A DNA stretch of 12,690 nt, from NCBI GenBank assembly GCA_902476645.1, contig CABSEG010000080.1, forward strand, positions 1-12,690. Reading direction: 5' to 3'. This DNA comes from an uncultured Lachnospiraceae bacterium. GTDB taxonomy: Bacteria > Bacillota > Clostridia > Lachnospirales > Lachnospiraceae. Positions 1-6,106 of this stretch are shown one piece after another; position 1 is the stretch's first letter, and each line of letters begins with the position of its first letter. The notes under the pieces were generated by a model, which saw only the letters and a program-made list of their open reading frames with translations, was not told the DNA's origin and made no database searches. A program made the translations under genes and the position numbers.

Positions 1-61
1 TCAGGGTAAATAATCCCGGATCGGAGGGACCTGCCCCCACCAGCCATACTTTTCCTGTCAT
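1..61 (-). CDS. cobA: Uroporphyrinogen-III C-methyltransferase (SUMT), 5' end only
   Basis: Only the first 20 codons are inside the window. They read MTGKVWLVGAGPSDPGLFTL, the glycine-rich N-terminal strand and loop (VGAGPxDPxLxT) that opens the SUMT/CobA tetrapyrrole methylase fold and helps bind S-adenosylmethionine. SUMT methylates uroporphyrinogen III at C2 and C7 to give precorrin-2, the branch point to siroheme and cobalamin. The ATG overlaps the hemC stop codon (ATGA, positions 61-58), and an AGAGG ribosome binding site lies about 7 nt upstream, so it is translationally coupled to hemC. In many Clostridia this domain is fused to uroporphyrinogen-III synthase (HemD); whether that holds here cannot be seen. 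Other tetrapyrrole methylases such as CbiL or CbiF share related starts, but position directly after hemC favours SUMT. Confidence 0.82.
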   Translation of the reverse strand, partial: MTGKVWLVGAGPSDPGLFTL

Positions 62-960
62 ATCTGATCCTCTTTCTCTTGATATTCTTTTCGCAGTCTT
101 TTTGCCAGCTCTTCCCCCAACTGCTTTGGATGATCTGGGCTGCCCCAGGCTTCCCCTTTGCAATAGCCGCCTGTCTCCTCGTCATAATAAAGGCCTAGAA
201 GCTTTAGTCTTCCATTCAGAAGCCTGGCATGGGCGGCCACCGGAGAACTGCACCCCCCATCTAAAGTTCGTACAAAGGCCCTCTCACACTGGGCAGCCAC
301 ATCCGATTCTGCGGATGCGAATCCTTTCAGATAAGAATAATCCTCCCCTTTTCTTCCCTGGACAACCAGAATTCCCTGCCCGGCAGCCGGTATCATCTCC
401 TCTGGGTCAAAATACCGGCTGATTCGCCCTTCAAGTCCCAGCCTCTTAAGCCCGGCGGCAGCCAAAATCAGGGCCCCATATCGACCGGAATCTAGTTTTG
501 CAAGCCTGGTTTGCACATTTCCCCGGACAGAGGCGAAGACAGCATCCGGATACAGACTCTGAAACTGCAACATTCTGCGCCTGCTGGAGCATCCCACAGG
601 AAAAGAGGGGTCCCATTGTTTACTTCCTTTTGGCAATACCAGTACATCCCTGGGATCCTCCCTTTGGGAAAAGGCTACCAAGGGAAGCTCCCCGGGCACC
701 TCCATGGGCAAATCCTTTAAGCTGTGTACAGACAGATCACTTCTCTTTTCCAGCAGGGCTTTGTCCAGCTCTTTTACAAACAGTCCCTTTCCGCCAATCT
801 GATCCAGCGTTCTGTCTAAAATGCGATCCCCTGTGGTCTTCATGGTAAGAAGACAAACTTCTGCACCCGGAACCGTTTTCTCTATGTAGGAGAGCACCAT
901 CTCTGACTGAATGACTGCCAATCTGCTCTCACGGCTTCCGATCCTCACTTTAAGACTCAT
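58..960 (-). CDS. hemC: Hydroxymethylbilane synthase (porphobilinogen deaminase)
   Basis: The 300-residue product polymerises four porphobilinogens into the linear tetrapyrrole hydroxymethylbilane in the cytoplasm. It begins MSLKVRIGSRESRLAVIQS, the usual HemC opening. It carries the HSLKDLP motif with catalytic Asp83 and the dipyrromethane-cofactor cysteine Cys237 in RTLDGGCSSPVAAHA; arginines at 127-129 (SSRRR) and 147 (VRGNVQTRL) fit the substrate-binding set. Length matches the family (about 300-315). The frame stays open to 990, but the ATG at 960 is preferred: it matches family starts, has GGAG about 8 nt upstream, and overlaps the end of hemA by 11 nt instead of 41. It lies between hemA and cobA in one overlapping minus-strand unit. 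With cobA next, the product is probably destined for corrinoid or siroheme; that is inference. Confidence 0.96.
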   Translation of the reverse strand: MSLKVRIGSRESRLAVIQSEMVLSYIEKTVPGAEVCLLTMKTTGDRILDRTLDQIGGKGLFVKELDKALLEKRSDLSVHSLKDLPMEVPGELPLVAFSQREDPRDVLVLPKGSKQWDPSFPVGCSSRRRMLQFQSLYPDAVFASVRGNVQTRLAKLDSGRYGALILAAAGLKRLGLEGRISRYFDPEEMIPAAGQGILVVQGRKGEDYSYLKGFASAESDVAAQCERAFVRTLDGGCSSPVAAHARLLNGRLKLLGLYYDEETGGYCKGEAWGSPDHPKQLGEELAKRLRKEYQEKEDQI

Positions 961-2179
961 ATAATTTCTCCAATCCTTCAATACACTCACGGAAGGCCTG
1001 CTTGCTTACCGAGTCCCGCAGGCCAAACATCATCTTATTTACCACCTTAGAGACAGCCTGATCAATATGCTCCTGAAGCTTTGCCCTCTGCTCTTCTTCC
1101 ATAGGGAGGCTGCGCATGACTTTCTGAATGCGAAGATCCAAATCTTCCACCGCGCTGCTTTTGATTCCCTCAATCTTTGGGATCATATCCCGGCACTCAT
1201 ACCACTGATAAAATTCCTCCATCTTTTCCTTTAGAATATGGTATGCCTGATCCAGGCTTTTTTTCACCTGATCGTCCTCCTCATCTGCGCGGAAATCGTC
1301 GATATCGTACAATGTGATACCAAATAGTTTCCCGATCTCCGGATCAATATCCCTTGGAACAGCCAGATCGATCAAAATCATGGGATGATGAATCTCTACC
1401 CGGCCAACTGCCTCCGCCTTCAGCGTATAGTTGGGACTTGCCGTGGCGCTTACCACATAATCACAGTCTCCAAACAGCTGCATACGGTTTCCATAGTCGA
1501 TTCTCTGGCAACCTCTGGGAATCTCCACCATACCGCTCCGGTACTGACGCACTGTAACCGTAACCCGGGCCCCCGCCTGTGTCATCACTGTAGCTGCCAG
1601 CTTCCCCATCTCTCCGTTTCCGATTACCATGCAGGTTTTTCCTTCAAAAGTGCAGCCCTTTTGCTTTAAGGTCTCCATAGCCTGATGAATCGCGGAACGG
1701 CCTGCTCTTGGAATCGCCACCTCTGTCTTTACCTTCTTTCCCCCTGTCACTGCCATGCGAAACAGGGTTTCCAACACATTGTCCGTGGCATAATGCTCCC
1801 TTGCCAGCAACAAGGCATCCTTGACCTGAGTCAGGATCTGATCTTCCCCCAGAATCCTGGATTTTAACCCGCTGGCCAGGGCAAACAGATGCTCTACCGC
1901 TTCCCGATCCTTCCGACACACAAAATATCCACGGTAGGGATCCGGATTCACGCGGCGAATCCGACACAGGATCTCATACAGGGAATGGTGGAACTCCTCT
2001 GAGCAGCTGACCCACAGCTCCATACGATTGCATGTGGATAGCAGCACACATCCCTGTATTTCCTCGATATTCTTTAAGACTTCCAATGCCTCCACTATTT
2101 TGGTCTTTGTAAAGGAGAAGATTGTTCTTACATCAATCTCAGCAATGCTGTGATCGATTCCTATCATTTGAATGCCCAT
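950..2179 (-). CDS. hemA: Glutamyl-tRNA reductase
   Basis: This NADPH-dependent enzyme reduces glutamyl-tRNA(Glu) to glutamate-1-semialdehyde, the first committed step of the C5 route to 5-aminolevulinate. Starting at 2179 the protein has 409 residues and opens MGIQMIGIDHSIAEIDVR. The nucleophilic Cys sits at residue 50 in LLSTCNRMELW, the same number as in E. coli GluTR. Next come GLKSRILGEDQILTQVK, the Rossmann motif VIGNGEMGKLA (about 185-195), and a C-terminal helical dimerisation region. The frame is open to an ATG at 2224, which would add 15 basic residues (MMKQEIAVRKVKKEK). I prefer 2179 because the extension is foreign to the family, lacks a ribosome binding site, and overlaps a good -10 box. 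The ribosome binding site for 2179 (AAGGAAGG, about 14 nt away) is also imperfect. It is the first gene of hemA-hemC-cobA, divergent from the cobalt operon. Confidence 0.95.
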   Translation of the reverse strand: MGIQMIGIDHSIAEIDVRTIFSFTKTKIVEALEVLKNIEEIQGCVLLSTCNRMELWVSCSEEFHHSLYEILCRIRRVNPDPYRGYFVCRKDREAVEHLFALASGLKSRILGEDQILTQVKDALLLAREHYATDNVLETLFRMAVTGGKKVKTEVAIPRAGRSAIHQAMETLKQKGCTFEGKTCMVIGNGEMGKLAATVMTQAGARVTVTVRQYRSGMVEIPRGCQRIDYGNRMQLFGDCDYVVSATASPNYTLKAEAVGRVEIHHPMILIDLAVPRDIDPEIGKLFGITLYDIDDFRADEEDDQVKKSLDQAYHILKEKMEEFYQWYECRDMIPKIEGIKSSAVEDLDLRIQKVMRSLPMEEEQRAKLQEHIDQAVSKVVNKMMFGLRDSVSKQAFRECIEGLEKLYES

Positions 2180-2219
2180 TTTTTCTTTCTTGACCTTCCT
2201 TACTGCTATTTCTTGTTTC

Positions 2220-2247
2220 ATCATAGCATATCGTGGTATAAAATCAA
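2220..2247 (-). promoter_or_regulatory. Putative SigA-type promoter of hemA-hemC-cobA
   Basis: On the minus strand TTGATT (2247-2242) and TATGAT (2225-2220) are separated by 16 bp, a near-consensus housekeeping promoter. The -10 box overlaps the upstream candidate hemA start codons ATGATG at 2224 and 2221. A transcript starting near 2213 would therefore lack those codons, which supports the internal start at 2179. No riboswitch-like or operator-like element is visible between it and the gene. The evidence is sequence match only; spacing is 1 bp under the optimum of 17. Confidence 0.5.
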
Positions 2248-2269
2248 GTTTTAATTTCCGCGGTATCCA

Positions 2270-2298
2270 TTGACTTTCTCTTCCATTAATGATAATAT
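2270..2298 (+). promoter_or_regulatory. SigA-type promoter of the riboswitch-cbiMNQOK operon
   Basis: TTGACT (2270-2275) and TAATAT (2293-2298) are separated by exactly 17 bp, close to the vegetative sigma consensus. Initiation would fall near 2305, a few bases before the first paired element of the cobalamin riboswitch at 2314. It stands back to back with the hemA promoter, with about 22 bp between the two -35 boxes, so the operons may compete for polymerase or share control. Confidence 0.7.
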
Positions 2299-2313
2299 TT
2301 CCTCATAATTGAG

Positions 2314-2469
2314 TATCTACAGGTGCCTCCTAGGAGGAGAATAGGAAAGTCGGGTGCAAATCCCGCACGGTCACGCCGCTGTAAGAGAAGAGGAATCCTT
2401 CATTATGTCACTGTAATGGGAAGGCGAGGGATTCCGTGGAAGCTTAAGTCAGAAGACCTGCCTGAGATA
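2314..2469 (+). promoter_or_regulatory. Cobalamin (B12) riboswitch aptamer
   Basis: This leader RNA binds adenosylcobalamin or a related corrinoid and turns off the downstream genes. Diagnostic conserved blocks appear in order: AGGTGCC (2321-2327), AATAGGAAAGTCGGGTGCAA (2340-2359), ATCCCGCACGGTCACGCC (2360-2377), the L5 loop region GCTGTAAG (2378-2385), the P6 block CACTGTAATGGGAAGGCG (2410-2427), and the B12 box AAGTCAGAAGACCTGCC (2446-2462). TATCT (2314-2318) can pair with AGATA (2465-2469) to close the aptamer. The element lies just after a strong promoter and about 140 nt before cbiM, the standard position for B12-controlled cobalt transporters. I cannot tell adenosyl- from aquo-/methyl-cobalamin preference; the intact P6 side domain resembles the large adenosylcobalamin type. 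Confidence 0.95.
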
Positions 2470-2476
2470 AGCGATT

Positions 2477-2507
2477 TACACCTTGTTACGAACGATGGCA
2501 AAGTGTA
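2477..2507 (+). promoter_or_regulatory. Riboswitch 3' hairpin, candidate P13 with kissing loop
   Basis: TACACCTTG (2477-2485) pairs with CAAAGTGTA (2499-2507): nine positions with one C-A mismatch, enclosing a 13-nt loop. The loop contains TTAC (2486-2489), complementary to GTAA in the presumed L5 loop (2381-2384). In cobalamin riboswitches a long-range kissing contact between L5 and a hairpin just 3' of the core reports ligand binding to the expression platform. The position and complementarity here fit that role. The pairing is read by eye and not folded computationally. Confidence 0.55.
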
Positions 2508-2558
2508 GGAAAACCTGCTCGGGCATTTGGTCTGGACAGGGGTTTTCCCATCTGCCCG
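2508..2558 (+). promoter_or_regulatory. Riboswitch expression platform: competing antiterminator stems
   Basis: Two mutually exclusive pairings are visible. GGAAAACC (2508-2515) is perfectly complementary to GGTTTTCC (2541-2548). Alternatively CGGGCA (2520-2525) pairs with TGCCCG (2553-2558), and that second stem uses up CCCG (2555-2558), the 5' arm of the terminator that follows. So the second fold acts as an antiterminator and the first leaves the terminator free. By analogy with known B12 switches, ligand binding should favour the terminating fold. The arms are seen directly; which fold the ligand stabilises is inferred. Confidence 0.6.
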
Positions 2559-2582
2559 TTAGTATAACTATCGGGTTTTTTT
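2555..2582 (+). terminator. Riboswitch-controlled intrinsic terminator
   Basis: CCCG-T-TAGT (2555-2563) and ACTA-T-CGGG (2567-2575) form an 8-bp hairpin with one T-T mismatch and a 3-nt loop, followed immediately by seven T residues (2576-2582). It ends 25 nt before the cbiM start. Its 5' arm is shared with the antiterminator stem, so read-through should depend on the corrinoid-sensing aptamer upstream. Confidence 0.78.
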
Positions 2583-2607
2583 ATGACTAAAAAAGGAGAG
2601 ATGAAAC

Positions 2608-3366
2608 ATGAGCAAAAAACAAATTCGGCTGGTTACCGCCAGCGGCATTTTGGCTCTGGCTTTCGGGGTGGTTCCTGTATCCAATGCCATGCATATCATG
2701 GAAGGCTATCTTCCCGTCCAGTTCTGTATCGGATGGGGTGTTCTGTGCGTTCCCTTCCTTCTGGCTGGATTCTTTTCCATCCGAAAGACCTTAAGCCAAC
2801 ACAGAAAAACGTTGATTCTTCTGGCCATGGCAGGGGCCTACACGTTCCTGCTATCTTCCCTGAAGATCCCTTCCGTCACCGGAAGCTGTTCTCATATGAC
2901 CGGGACGGGCCTGGGCGCTATCTTATTTGGCCCCAGCGCCATGAGCATTCTTGGCGTGATTGTCCTCTTATTCCAGGCTATTTTGCTGGCTCACGGAGGT
3001 CTGACCACTCTGGGTGCCAATACCTTTTCCATGGCGATTGCAGGACCGTTTCTGGCCTTTGGCATCTATAAGCTCTGCAAAAGGCTGAAAGTCAATCACC
3101 TGGTAGCCGTATTTCTGGCTGCCACATTGGGAGATTTGTTCACCTACTGCATCACCAGCCTTCAGCTGGGCATTGCCTTCCCCTCCCAGGTAGGTGGTTT
3201 TGGTGCTTCTATGGTGAAGTTTTTGGGGATCTTTGCAACGACTCAGCTTCCTCTGGCCATCATCGAAGGAATTCTCACTGTCATTGTCATGATTGGACTG
3301 GAGTCTTATGCAAAATCTGAATTAAAGGAGCTGGGATTTCTGAAAGGAGGTCGGGCGCATGTCTAA
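2608..3366 (+). CDS. cbiM: Cobalt ECF transporter substrate-binding (S) component CbiM
   Basis: CbiM is the membrane substrate-capture subunit of the ECF-type cobalt transporter CbiMNQO. The 252-residue protein has a hydrophobic N-terminal segment ending in a signal-peptidase-like site, VSNA at 24-27. It is followed by the family hallmark MHIMEGYLP, in which the new N-terminal Met28-His29 would coordinate the metal. Further conserved blocks are SSLKIPSVTGSCSHMTGTG (83-101, with His96) and ILLAHGGLTTLGAN (125-138, with His129), with hydrophobic helices throughout. The ATG at 2608 has AGGAG 9 nt upstream; an upstream ATG at 2583 is in another frame. It is the first gene after the B12 riboswitch and overlaps cbiN by 8 nt. 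NikM-type nickel transporters are related, but the CbiN partner and cbiK neighbour indicate cobalt. Confidence 0.96.
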   Translation: MSKKQIRLVTASGILALAFGVVPVSNAMHIMEGYLPVQFCIGWGVLCVPFLLAGFFSIRKTLSQHRKTLILLAMAGAYTFLLSSLKIPSVTGSCSHMTGTGLGAILFGPSAMSILGVIVLLFQAILLAHGGLTTLGANTFSMAIAGPFLAFGIYKLCKRLKVNHLVAVFLAATLGDLFTYCITSLQLGIAFPSQVGGFGASMVKFLGIFATTQLPLAIIEGILTVIVMIGLESYAKSELKELGFLKGGRAHV

Positions 3367-3661
3367 GAATGCAAAAACCGTGTTGATTCTGGCTCTGCTT
3401 GTGGTTGTGATCGCAGTAGTTCCGCTGTTTCTCAGAAAAGGAGCAGAATTTGGCGGATCTGACGATGCCGCCTCAGGTGTCATTGAAGAGCTGGATTCTG
3501 ACTATTCTGTCTGGGCAAATCCGGTGATGGAACCGGCCAGCGGAGAGATTGAAAGTCTTCTGTTCTGTCTCCAGGCTGCCCTGGGCGCAGGTGTCATCGG
3601 CTATGGCATCGGCGTTTTTGTAGAGAGAAAACGACACCAGGAGGAAAAAGAAAATTTATGA
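3359..3661 (+). CDS. cbiN: Cobalt ECF transporter small subunit CbiN
   Basis: This 100-residue membrane protein has two predicted transmembrane helices (about 7-25 and 65-87) and an extracytoplasmic loop. In the loop, FGGSDDAA (31-38) and EPASGEIESLLFCLQAALGA (58-77) match the CbiN family. CbiN partners CbiM and promotes loading of cobalt into its site. An AAAGGAGG ribosome binding site lies inside the cbiM 3' end about 8-10 nt upstream, and the ATG overlaps the cbiM stop by 8 nt, so the genes are translationally coupled. The charged tail (RKRHQEEKEN) is probably cytoplasmic. The loop-plus-two-helix layout and position between cbiM and cbiQ make the call secure. Confidence 0.95.
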   Translation: MSKNAKTVLILALLVVVIAVVPLFLRKGAEFGGSDDAASGVIEELDSDYSVWANPVMEPASGEIESLLFCLQAALGAGVIGYGIGVFVERKRHQEEKENL

Positions 3662-4428
3662 TCATTGATAAGCTCAGCTATCAATCCAACTTGCGGTATG
3701 TCAATGCCTGCGAGAAGACGGTGTTTGCAATCGTCACGCTGCTGCTGTGCGTGACGGGTCGTTCGATTGTTATCTCCGTGATCGTTTTGGCAGCAATGGG
3801 GTTCCTAACCGTAAAAAAAGGGGGAACCCCCTTTTTCCGTTATGTAAAGTTGATGACAATCCCGCTGGCTTTTTTGCTTATGAGTACTGTTGCCATTATT
3901 CTTAACTGGTCCAAGACACCTCTGGACGCTTTTGCCCTTCCCATTGGCAATCACTTTCTCACAAGCAGCCGGTCGTCACTGTTCTTTGGAGTGCAACTCA
4001 TTCTCACGGCCTTGGCCGGAGTATCCTGCCTGTATTTTCTCTCTCTTTCCACTCCTATGCCGGATATTCTGATGGCCCTTAGAACCTTTCGGATTCCCTC
4101 CCTTATGGTGGAACTGATGCTGTTAATCTACCGTTTTATCTTTGTCCTTTCAGAAATTGCCGCCGCGATCCGCATTTCCCAGGATTCCAGGCTCGGAAAC
4201 CGGAATTTCTCTACCTCCTGCAAATCTTTCGGACTTCTGGGTTCGGCATTGTTTGTACGAGCTTTCGTAAAATCGTCCAAACTCTATGACTCTATGGAGT
4301 CCCGCCTGTATGACGGAAAGATCCGGGTGCTGGCAGAAGATTATCCGCCCCGAAAGAAAGAAATTGCCCTAATCCTTCTGTTTGAATTGTTTCTGATTGT
4401 CTTACTCATTTGGAGATACTGCCTATGA
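3658..4428 (+). CDS. cbiQ: Cobalt ECF transporter transmembrane (T) component CbiQ
   Basis: CbiQ is the scaffold membrane subunit that couples the CbiO ATPase to CbiM. The 256-residue protein has hydrophobic stretches at about 20-50, 65-83, 108-130, 150-170 and 233-253. Its cytoplasmic part, about 170-225, ends in the family motif DSMESRLYDGKI (211-222). That helix corresponds to the second coupling helix; the Ala-Arg-Gly triplet of many EcfT proteins appears here as Ser-Arg-Leu, with the Arg kept. The region around LRTFRIPS (141-148) also matches CbiQ. ATG overlaps the cbiN stop (ATGA), with AGGAGG about 13 nt upstream, rather far for strong initiation, so coupling to cbiN translation may matter. 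The stop codon overlaps the cbiO start in the same ATGA way. Confidence 0.94.
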   Translation: MIIDKLSYQSNLRYVNACEKTVFAIVTLLLCVTGRSIVISVIVLAAMGFLTVKKGGTPFFRYVKLMTIPLAFLLMSTVAIILNWSKTPLDAFALPIGNHFLTSSRSSLFFGVQLILTALAGVSCLYFLSLSTPMPDILMALRTFRIPSLMVELMLLIYRFIFVLSEIAAAIRISQDSRLGNRNFSTSCKSFGLLGSALFVRAFVKSSKLYDSMESRLYDGKIRVLAEDYPPRKKEIALILLFELFLIVLLIWRYCL

Positions 4429-5291
4429 AAGAATTGATCTTAAAAGCTGATGATTTGTATTTTTCCTACGATGAAGAAAAAATTCCCGCTTTAGACGGCT
4501 TTTCCCTCGAACTTGAGAGAGGTAAGAAAATCGCCTTTATGGGGCCTAACGGGTCCGGAAAGTCCACCTTCTTTCTCTGCTGCAATGGGATTCACCGCCC
4601 GGACCGGGGTCGGCTTTTTCTAAACGGAACTCCGGTCTCCTACGACAAAAAGGGGTTACGGAAACTTCGAAGTCAGGTTGGAATTGTCTTTCAAGATCCG
4701 GATAACCAGCTTTTCTCCTCCAGTGTATACCAGGAAATCTCATTTGGTATCTTAAACCAGGGCGTCTCCCAGGCACAGGCAAAGCAGGAAGTGGAGGAGG
4801 CCATGCAGAGGTTGGGAATCACCCCGTTTCGCCACAAACCTACCCACGCCCTAAGCGGAGGACAAAAAAAGCAGGTTTCCATCGCAGATATCCTAGTCAT
4901 GCACCCTCAGATCATGATCCTGGATGAGCCTGCCGCAGCCCTGGATCCGAAGCATACATCCATTGTCAACCAGATTGTGGAGCAGCTGACAGCGGATGGC
5001 ATCACTGTTTTAATGTCCACCCACGATGTGGACTACGCCTTGTCCTGGGCTGACCAGGTGGTTTTAATCAAGGATGGAAAAGTGCTGGCCCACAAAAACA
5101 CCCTGGAAATTTTTGAGGACAGACAATTACTTTTAGAGTCCAATCTAAAGCAGCCCGCTGTTCTCTCCCTTTTTGAGAGTCTCTGCAGGAAAGGAATCCT
5201 GGATCCCTCGCTTCCCAGGCCCAGAACCCTGGAAGTTTTAGAAACTTACATAGAACAAATGGAGGATTACAAACATGAATCAAGAACCTAA
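4425..5291 (+). CDS. cbiO: Cobalt ECF transporter ATP-binding protein CbiO
   Basis: The 288-residue ABC ATPase drives the cobalt transporter from the cytoplasmic face. All nucleotide-binding motifs are present: Walker A GPNGSGKST (40-48), Q-loop Gln90 in VFQDPDNQLFS, signature LSGGQ (143-147), Walker B IMILDEP (163-169) with catalytic Glu168, and switch His200 in STHDVDYA. The DPDNQ variant of the Q-loop is typical of ECF ATPases. ATG at 4425 is chosen over the in-frame ATG at 4410: it forms the ATGA overlap with cbiQ, has GGAG 9 nt upstream, and starts MKELILKADDLYFSYD as family members do. The C-terminal ~75 residues beyond the ATPase core are normal for CbiO. Only one ATPase gene is visible, so a homodimer is expected. 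Confidence 0.96.
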   Translation: MKELILKADDLYFSYDEEKIPALDGFSLELERGKKIAFMGPNGSGKSTFFLCCNGIHRPDRGRLFLNGTPVSYDKKGLRKLRSQVGIVFQDPDNQLFSSSVYQEISFGILNQGVSQAQAKQEVEEAMQRLGITPFRHKPTHALSGGQKKQVSIADILVMHPQIMILDEPAAALDPKHTSIVNQIVEQLTADGITVLMSTHDVDYALSWADQVVLIKDGKVLAHKNTLEIFEDRQLLLESNLKQPAVLSLFESLCRKGILDPSLPRPRTLEVLETYIEQMEDYKHESRT

Positions 5292-6060
5292 AAAGGCCAT
5301 CTTAGCTGTCAGCTTCGGCACCAGCTACCACGACACTAGAGAGCGCACCATTGACGCCATTGAGCAGGATTTGGCCGATGCGTTTCCGGGATACGCCCTC
5401 TACCGGGCCTGGACCAGTAAGATGATTTTGGCTAAACTGAAGAAACGGGATGGTCTTCACATCTGCAATGTAAAAGAAGCCATGGAGCGGATGCGGAAGG
5501 ATCACATCACCCATGTCATTGTTCAGCCCACCCACGTCATCAATGGCATTGAAAACGATCTGATGATCAAGGACGTGCTCTCCTATTCCGATGACTTTCA
5601 GAAAATTTCCTTCGGCCGTCCTCTGCTCACAAGCCAGCAGGACAATGAAGATACCATCCATGCTCTGATGGAACAGTGGAGGGACTTGGAGAAAGACGAG
5701 GTGCTGGTTTTAATGGGCCATGGCACCACCCACTACGCCAATGCCGTCTATGCGGCGCTGGATTATACCTTAAAGGATCTGGGTTTTGATCATGTGTTTC
5801 TGGGAACTGTAGAAGCTTATCCCAGCCTGGATACCCTCATGAAGCAGGTAAAGAAATTTCGCCCGTCTAAGGTGCACTTAGCCCCCTTCATGATCGTAGC
5901 CGGAGACCACGCCTGTAACGACATGGCCGGAGATAATCCGGACTCCTGGCGTTACCAATTTGAACAGGCCGGTTTTCATGTGGAATGCCATATGCTGGGA
6001 CTGGGAGAGTATCCCGGTATCCGCCGCATCCTTATACAACACGCCAAAGAAAGCTGCTAA
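5275..6060 (+). CDS. cbiK: Sirohydrochlorin cobaltochelatase CbiK (anaerobic type)
   Basis: CbiK inserts Co2+ into sirohydrochlorin (factor II) without ATP, the cobalt-insertion step of the anaerobic B12 route. The 261-residue size fits the two-domain CbiK family rather than the short CbiX form. The N-terminus AILAVSFGTSYHDTRERTI is a family hallmark. Candidate metal-binding residues are His149 in LVLMGHGTTHYAN and His212 in MIVAGDHACNDMAGD, corresponding to the histidine pair of Salmonella CbiK, with Glu180 in GTVEAYP nearby. The ATG has GGAGG 9 nt upstream and overlaps cbiO by 17 nt. There is no signal peptide, so it is cytoplasmic, unlike the exported CbiK of some sulfate reducers. As last gene of the riboswitch-controlled unit it links cobalt import to its use. 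Confidence 0.95.
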   Translation: MNQEPKKAILAVSFGTSYHDTRERTIDAIEQDLADAFPGYALYRAWTSKMILAKLKKRDGLHICNVKEAMERMRKDHITHVIVQPTHVINGIENDLMIKDVLSYSDDFQKISFGRPLLTSQQDNEDTIHALMEQWRDLEKDEVLVLMGHGTTHYANAVYAALDYTLKDLGFDHVFLGTVEAYPSLDTLMKQVKKFRPSKVHLAPFMIVAGDHACNDMAGDNPDSWRYQFEQAGFHVECHMLGLGEYPGIRRILIQHAKESC

Positions 6061-6106
6061 AAAAACGACCGGAAAACATATCTCCCTGTTTTCCGGTCGC
6101 CTTTTT
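6058..6106. terminator. Bidirectional intrinsic terminator between cbiK and the pilin gene
   Basis: CGACCGGAAAACA (6066-6078) and TGTTTTCCGGTCG (6087-6099) form a perfect 13-bp stem with an 8-nt loop. An A-run (6059-6065) precedes it and a T-run (6102-6106) follows it, so it can terminate on both strands. It serves the plus-strand cbi operon ending at 6060 and the minus-strand pilin gene ending at 6105, which converge here. The minus-strand U-tract (seven) is the stronger; on the plus strand two C residues separate the stem from the T-run. Confidence 0.9.

Noticed and set aside
102..848. Plus-strand open frames antisense to hemC
   Set aside because: They are shadows of hemC: no ribosome binding sites, no recognisable domains, and they lie fully within a well-supported gene.
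961..990. Extension of hemC to an upstream start at 990
   Set aside because: It adds ten residues foreign to HemC and a longer overlap with hemA; the ATG at 960 has a proper ribosome binding site and the family N-terminus.
2323..2508. Short plus-strand open frame inside the riboswitch (61 codons)
   Set aside because: Its bases are the conserved cobalamin aptamer, and the reading frame shows no ribosome binding site or protein-like pattern.
2583..3071. Alternative plus-strand frame starting at 2583, overlapping cbiM
   Set aside because: It is out of frame with CbiM, starts right after the terminator T-run without a ribosome binding site, and encodes no family pattern.
5302..5661. Minus-strand open frame antisense to cbiK
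   Set aside because: Shadow of a gene with strong CbiK motifs on the other strand; no start context or family features.
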